Assembly (NCBI GenBank): GCA_937931775.1
Contig: CALHAQ010000046.1
Span: 1 to 13,111 of the forward strand
DNA: 13,111 nucleotides
Source: an uncultured Candidatus Altimarinota bacterium
Lineage (GTDB): Bacteria > Patescibacteriota > Gracilibacteria > BD1-5 > UBA6164
Direction: 5' to 3'
Shown: piece by piece, positions 9,006 through 13,111 of the stretch
How the letters are laid out: every line of letters starts with the position of its first letter
Position numbering within the stretch: position 1 is the stretch's first letter
The notes under the pieces: generated by a model
What the model was told of the DNA's origin: nothing
The model's input: only the letters and a program-made list of their open reading frames with translations
The model's database searches: none
Program-made: the position numbers and the translations under genes

Positions 9006-10039
9006 CTATTTTAGGAACTCGTCCTGAGCTCATAAGACTGAGTGAAATAATAAAGCTTTTAGACATTCATTCAAAGCATACTTTTGTCCATACAGGTCAA
9101 AACTTTACACCATGACTACATGATCAATTTTTTGGTGATCTAAATCTTAGACTTCCAGACTACCAATTTAATCAAGATTGAATCTCAGGATTCAAATTTA
9201 TCGGAAACATGTATGAAAATATAGATACTGTCTTGGAAAAAGAGAAACCAGATGCTGTACTTATCTTGTGAGATACAAATTCAGCTCTTAGTGCGTATGT
9301 TGCAAAAAGAAAAACAATTCCTGTATTTCATATGGAGGCCTGAAATAGATGCTATGATGATAATGTTCCTGAAGAAGTAAATAGAAGAGTAGTAGATTCT
9401 CTTTCTGAATATCTACTTCCTTATACTCAGAGAAGTAGAGAACAGCTCCTCTCAGAAGGTTACCATCCAAGTAAAATCATAGTAACTTGAAATCCTATAA
9501 CAGAAGTTATACATAAACATCTCTCAAATATTCCTGAGAATACGCAAACAAATGATTATGTTCTTGTCACACTTCACCGTCAAGAAAACGTAACTATTAA
9601 AGAAAATTTACAATGAATATTTCTTGCTCTTTGAGATATAGCCAAAGAAAAAAAAGTTATTCTTTCAGTCCATCCAAAACTTGAAGAAATGATGAAAAAA
9701 TTTAATATTTCTCCGCATAAAAATATCAATCTCGCTGAGCCCTTTGGATTTAAAAAGTTTCTTTCACTCGAAAAGCATGCTCTATGTGTTCTTTCCGACA
9801 GTGGAACGGTCCCTGAAGAATGTAATATACTCAAAACTCCTTGCGTATTACTCAGAACCTCAACAGAAAGACCTGAGCTCCTAGAAAACAATTCTATGAT
9901 ACTGAGCTGAATATCTCCTGAAAATATACTCAGCGCATACAGAGCTGCTATCAGCACTTCTATTTGAGATATTCCAGGTGACTACAAAGATACAAATGTA
10001 TCAGAAAAAATACTGAAACTTATTTTACGACATATATAA
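8990..10039 (+). CDS. UDP-N-acetylhexosamine 2-epimerase, CapG/WbjD/FnlC-like
   Basis: A 349-residue cytoplasmic GT-B-fold epimerase of the WecB superfamily. Visible motifs are GTRPE at 9-13, HTGQNF at 34-39, GDTNS at 94-98 (its Gly is TGA), HMEAGNRCYDDNVPEEVNRR at 114-133, TGNPI at 166-170, LHRQEN at 195-200 and SDSGTVPEE at 269-277. The HMEAGNRC-x5-PEE-x-NRR block is the form I know from CapG, WbjD and FnlC. Those enzymes epimerise C2 of UDP-6-deoxy-L-sugars in UDP-L-FucNAc synthesis. Housekeeping WecB instead has an HVEAGLRT block. Adjacent dehydratase and reductase genes support the same pathway. Plain UDP-GlcNAc/UDP-ManNAc epimerase activity remains possible. The start ATG 8990 is set by the KKIVTILGTRPE N-terminus; it lies inside the end of the flippase gene, and there is no ribosome binding site. 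Confidence 0.9.
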
Positions 10040-10048
10040 ATATAACAC

Positions 10049-11041
10049 ATGAATGTAGATTTTAATAACGCAAGAATACTTATAACTTGATGAAGTGGTT
10101 CTTGGGGAAATGAATTAACTCGACAACTTCTTGAGAAATATAATCCAAAAGAAATTATTATATATTCCAGAGGAGAACTTGCTCAAGTACTCATGAAACG
10201 AAGACTAGGAAACATAGAAAATGTTTCTTATATTATTGGTGATGTTAAAGATTATCCAAGACTTCTGGAGAATCTTAGGTGAGTTGATTATGTCTTTCAT
10301 CTCGCAGCCCTCAAACATGTTCCAATATGTGAGGACCATCCATGGGAAAGTGTCCAAACAAATATAAACGGTACTGAAAACATAGTAAAAGCATCTATTG
10401 CTCAAGATGTAAAAATGGTTATTGATATTTCTACTGACAAAGCATGTAATCCAATAAATGTATATGGAACATGTAAGTCTGTATGAGAAAAACTTATAAT
10501 TCAAGCAAATAAAAAAGAAGGTATTACAAAATTTGTATGTGTGAGAGCCTGAAACGTGATGGGAACCAATGGAAGTATTATTCCATTCTTTAAAGATCTC
10601 CTTTCTCGGGGAGAGACTTTGCCTATTACAGATATAAATATGACTCGTTACTTCATGACTCTAGAAGAAGCAATTTGACTCGTATTTAAAGCTACAATGA
10701 GTTCCCATGGTTGAGAAACATACGTGACAAAAATGCCTGCATGCAAGATTATCGATCTAGCAAAAGTATTATCAAAACACTATGGTAGAGATTTAGATTA
10801 TAAAGTCATAGGCATTAGACCAGGAGAGAAGCTACATGAAGAACTTATTTCAGAATACGAAGCTCCTCACACAGTAGAAGATGATGACTTTCGAATCGCT
10901 CTTCCACAAGATTGATATCAAAACAACAATTATACGAACTATGATAAGATGACTGATATCAAATATACTAGTAACGATATCCTTATGGATGAACAAGAAA
11001 TTCATGATATGTTAAAATTTTGATGATTTTTAGAGGATTAA
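10049..11041 (+). CDS. UDP-GlcNAc 4,6-dehydratase family SDR (CapE/FlaA1/PseB-like)
   Basis: A 330-residue extended short-chain dehydrogenase of the polysaccharide-biosynthesis CapD/CapE family, without the membrane domain of long CapD/PglF. The NAD(P) loop GGSGSWG is at 14-20 (the first two Gly are TGA) and HLAALKHVP at 84-92. STDKA is at 128-132, YGTCK at 139-143 with catalytic Tyr139 and Lys143, TRYFMT at 199-204, and RPGEKLHEELIS at 257-268. The family makes a 4-keto-6-deoxy UDP-HexNAc. The short inverting members also flip C5 to the L-series sugar, which would feed UDP-L-FucNAc, UDP-L-QuiNAc or pseudaminic acid. As I recall, CapE itself has Met at the Tyr position, so the YxxxK here is more PseB/FlaA1-like. 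The gene begins 9 nt after the epimerase stop and lies 8 nt before the reductase. No pseudaminate-type aminotransferase is present in the window, which favours the fucosamine/quinovosamine route. Confidence 0.88.
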
Positions 11042-11049
11042 AAATAAAA

Positions 11050-11808
11050 ATGCAAAAAACAAATAAAATTCTCATAACTTGATGAACCGGAAGGCTTTGA
11101 AAAGCATGTAGGAAAATCTTTCCAAATGCCCTCTATCCATCTCGAAAAGATATGGATATTACTGTTGTAGAATCTGTAGATGCGTACATTAAATTACACT
11201 CTCCTCATACTGTCATACATTTAGCTGCACTTGCATCTATTCCTGAATGCGAAAAAGACAAGTCTAGAGCATGGAAAATAAATGTGAAGTGAACAAGAAA
11301 TCTTTTAGAAGCTGCAAAGAAATCTTGAGTAGAAAAATTCTTATACCTCCAATCAGCATGTATCTTTTCTGGAGAAAATGCTCCCTATGATGAAAATAGT
11401 ACTCCTGATCCAAAACATTACTACTGATTTACTAAGACTATTGCTGAAGAAATAGTAAAATCCTATAACACTCCTGAGTTTAATACTCTTGTTGCAAGAA
11501 CAAACTTTACGACTATGCCATGGGAATATGAAAATGCATTTACTGATAGGTTTGGTACATATTTATTTGCCCAATGAGTTGCAAAAGCCATGAAAGAATT
11601 TTTAGAAGATACAAAGTGACAAAAGCTCATACATATATGTTGAGATAGAAAAATATCTATGTATGAATATGCTCGGCTATGATGAAGTAAGGTAGGAAAA
11701 ATGACTATATGAGATTACTCATGAGTAGAGCTTACAAGAGATATGTCTCTTATAACAAAAAATTGGCATACATATAAAATAGAAGATAGTAATTTTAATG
11801 ATAATTAA
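11050..11808 (+). CDS. RmlD-like SDR reductase (nucleotide-sugar 4-keto reductase)
   Basis: A 252-residue extended SDR close in layout to dTDP-4-dehydrorhamnose reductase. The N-terminal ITGGTGRLG (9-17) is the dinucleotide loop, and three of its four glycines are TGA. HLAALASIPECE follows at 58-68, and SACIFSGENAPYDENSTPDP at 102-121 resembles the RmlD Ser-x-x-x-VFDG stretch. Tyr125-x3-Lys129 in YYGFTK is the catalytic pair, and ARTNF at 149-153 also fits. Its place directly after the dehydratase suggests that it reduces the 4-keto group of a UDP-6-deoxy-L-HexNAc. In Vibrio cholerae O37, an RmlD homologue (WbvR) does this on the way to UDP-L-QuiNAc, whereas FucNAc pathways use the larger cupin-fused CapF/FnlB. 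The protein is shorter than RmlD (about 290 aa). It is the gene here with the best SD-like element, AGAGGA, 12 nt before the ATG. Confidence 0.84.
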
Positions 11809-11814
11809 AAAAGA

Positions 11815-12543
11815 ATGAAAAAAATTTTTGAGAAATTTGCAATGTGATTAAAGCATTATGTTATTTTTTACTATATCAAGCTGGAAAATTTTTACCTTCA
11901 AAAAATAGGTCATATATCTCCAGTTGAATATAAAATCAGATCTATGTTTTTAAGATGAGTAGAAACAAAGTGATATTATTATCCCTACCAGAATTATCCA
12001 CCATTAAATATAAAATGACAAAGGCCTAGTGCATCTAGAATTTGAAATTATGGTATATTAAAATATGTATCACCTGAAAAAACGGTATTAGATATTTGAT
12101 GAAATGTATGATTTCTTTCTCTCTATCTATCAAGATTTGTAAAACATGTAGATATTGTGGAATACGCAAAGTATGCAGCAGATATTTGAAAGTATTTACA
12201 AAAACAAGAAAAAATAGAAAACGTGAATATTATTAACTGAGATTTTTGAAAATATACTACTGAAAAGAAGTATGATCTCATTATGAGCTTTGCTGTTCAT
12301 TGGTGGGTCTGAATGGATTTCGATTCCTATATGAAAAGAATATTTGCTCTACTGTGAGATAACTGAACTTTTATTATAGAAAGTCACTTCATATATAAGT
12401 GAATATCAAGAGCTTGAGATGATTCAAATTTAGAACAGGAAATATTAAAAAATTGAACCTTCAAAATTATAGATAAGTGAATAAGTGATGATGATTTTTG
12501 AGTTATGAGAGATTTTTTCATACTCCAAAAAAAATCATGATAG
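11815..12543 (+). CDS. Class I SAM-dependent methyltransferase
   Basis: A 242-residue Rossmann-fold methyltransferase. Motif I, VLDIGGNVGF at 91-100, binds S-adenosylmethionine, and all three of its glycines are TGA. VDIVEYAKY at 112-120 supplies the acidic residue (Glu116) for the ribose hydroxyls. NVNIINGDFGKY at 137-147 and YDLIMSFAVHWW at 153-164 correspond to motifs II-III and IV. The first 75 residues are basic and aromatic with no clear signature, and may recognise the acceptor. It lies 6 nt after the reductase, in the operon, so sugar or lipid-carrier methylation of the surface glycan is likely (inference). The end reads TCA TGA TAG: under code 25 the TGA is a final glycine and TAG is the stop. 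The next gene starts at ATG 12537, within this end. Confidence 0.86.
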
Positions 12544-13111
12544 ATATACAATCACAAATATCCAAAAAAGTTGGACTCGGAACTCTATTCATCAAGTGAT
12601 ACATAGAAAAAGATAACTTCTTGCTGTATAAAGAACTCTATGAAAGATATCAGTTTCTCATGTGATGATTTGAATGAGAAAAAAAGAGTGCTCAAGACTT
12701 TTCTAAAAAATTCATCAAACTTATTGATGACTTTAAAGAAAATTGATTTGAGAGTCGCTTCCCTATTACCGTAAGTCCAGAGTGAGTGGCTATAGATGGA
12801 CATCACAGGATTGCTTGTTGCCTATATTTCAATGTAAATCCTAAATATAAAATTGAAGACTCTGTATCTATCAAGAAATATAACTGATTGTCATGGATAC
12901 TAGGGAATTTCTTCATATATCATAGTTACTCAGAGTTTGAGAAAGTAATTATAATGAAAGAGTATTGTAAATATAATAAGATTTATTATTATGACTCTGT
13001 AGATTATGTAGGTGAAAAAAATAATATACTTTGAAAATTATCTATTAGCTATAAGTGAAAGAAAATAAAGATAATATTCTCAGATATATTATTAAAAAAT
13101 AACAAAACATC
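12537..13111 (+). CDS. Uncharacterised protein with DGHHR motif (3' end outside window)
   Basis: The first 191 residues of a protein I cannot assign to a known family. The clearest feature is ESRFPITVSPEGVAIDGHHR at 72-91, followed by IACCLYFN. The arrangement, a short strand, D-G-x-H-R and then a helix, resembles the ParB/sulfiredoxin-fold motif (DGxHR) that binds nucleotide in ParB-like and Srx proteins. Similar DGHHRI proteins occur beside glycan genes, where they may be kinases or glycan-processing enzymes; this is only an inference. Its tail is Lys/Tyr/Ile-rich. It overlaps the methyltransferase gene by seven bases (ATGATAG), so it belongs to the same operon and is probably translationally coupled. 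TGA glycines occur in MGGFEGEKK and elsewhere. The stop codon is not reached. Confidence 0.7.

Noticed and set aside
9689..9910. Short standard-code ORFs inside the epimerase (9689-9910) and dehydratase (10724-10915) as genes.
   Set aside because: Both are in frame with, and internal to, the longer code-25 genes; their apparent ends are TGA glycines.
1..13111. CRISPR arrays, tRNA or rRNA genes, insertion sequences, attachment sites.
   Set aside because: No regularly spaced repeats, no tRNA-like cloverleaf, no transposase-like protein and no terminal inverted repeats were seen; almost all DNA is accounted for by protein genes.

Overview
This window comes from an AT-rich bacterium that reads UGA as glycine (genetic code 25). 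That code is known from the CPR/Patescibacteria groups Gracilibacteria (BD1-5) and Absconditabacteria (SR1). Under the standard code almost every gene here looks shattered. With TGA read as Gly, eleven reading frames that end in this window run intact to TAA (9) or TAG (2), and a twelfth runs off the right edge. Many of the TGA codons fall on glycines that are invariant in well-known families, such as Rossmann GGxGxxG loops, methyltransferase motif I and the Gly before the DT of a UDP-sugar epimerase. All calls below use code 25. The assignment rests on sequence reading, not on a database search.

Left part (1-2850): the 3' end of tRNA-guanine transglycosylase (tgt); a RelA/SpoT-type HD hydrolase without a synthetase domain and with an unusual insertion; a convergent FTR1-family iron permease; and a divergent DtxR-family metalloregulator. 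The permease and regulator share a 147-bp intergenic region with a palindrome that overlaps a TTGACA box, so they look like a self-contained iron-uptake and iron-sensing pair.

Middle (2874-7388): a 1063-residue multi-pass membrane protein on the minus strand, possibly a GT-C type glycosyltransferase. It is divergent from a malic enzyme that apparently starts at TTG.

Right part (7482-13111): a tightly packed plus-strand operon for surface polysaccharide. It holds a Wzx-like flippase, a CapG/WbjD/FnlC-type UDP-sugar 2-epimerase, a CapE/FlaA1-type UDP-GlcNAc 4,6-dehydratase, an RmlD-like SDR reductase, a SAM-dependent methyltransferase, and the start of a protein with a DGHHR motif. The dehydratase, reductase and 2-epimerase together match the logic of UDP-N-acetyl-L-fucosamine or UDP-N-acetyl-L-quinovosamine synthesis. 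The flippase would export the lipid-linked product, and the large membrane protein could be a partner at the cell surface (inference).

Strong hairpin terminators with T-tracts follow the HD gene, the regulator and the malic enzyme. Shine-Dalgarno sequences are mostly absent, and several -10-like boxes sit very close to start codons, which suggests short-leader or leaderless transcripts. No tRNA, rRNA, CRISPR array or insertion sequence was seen.
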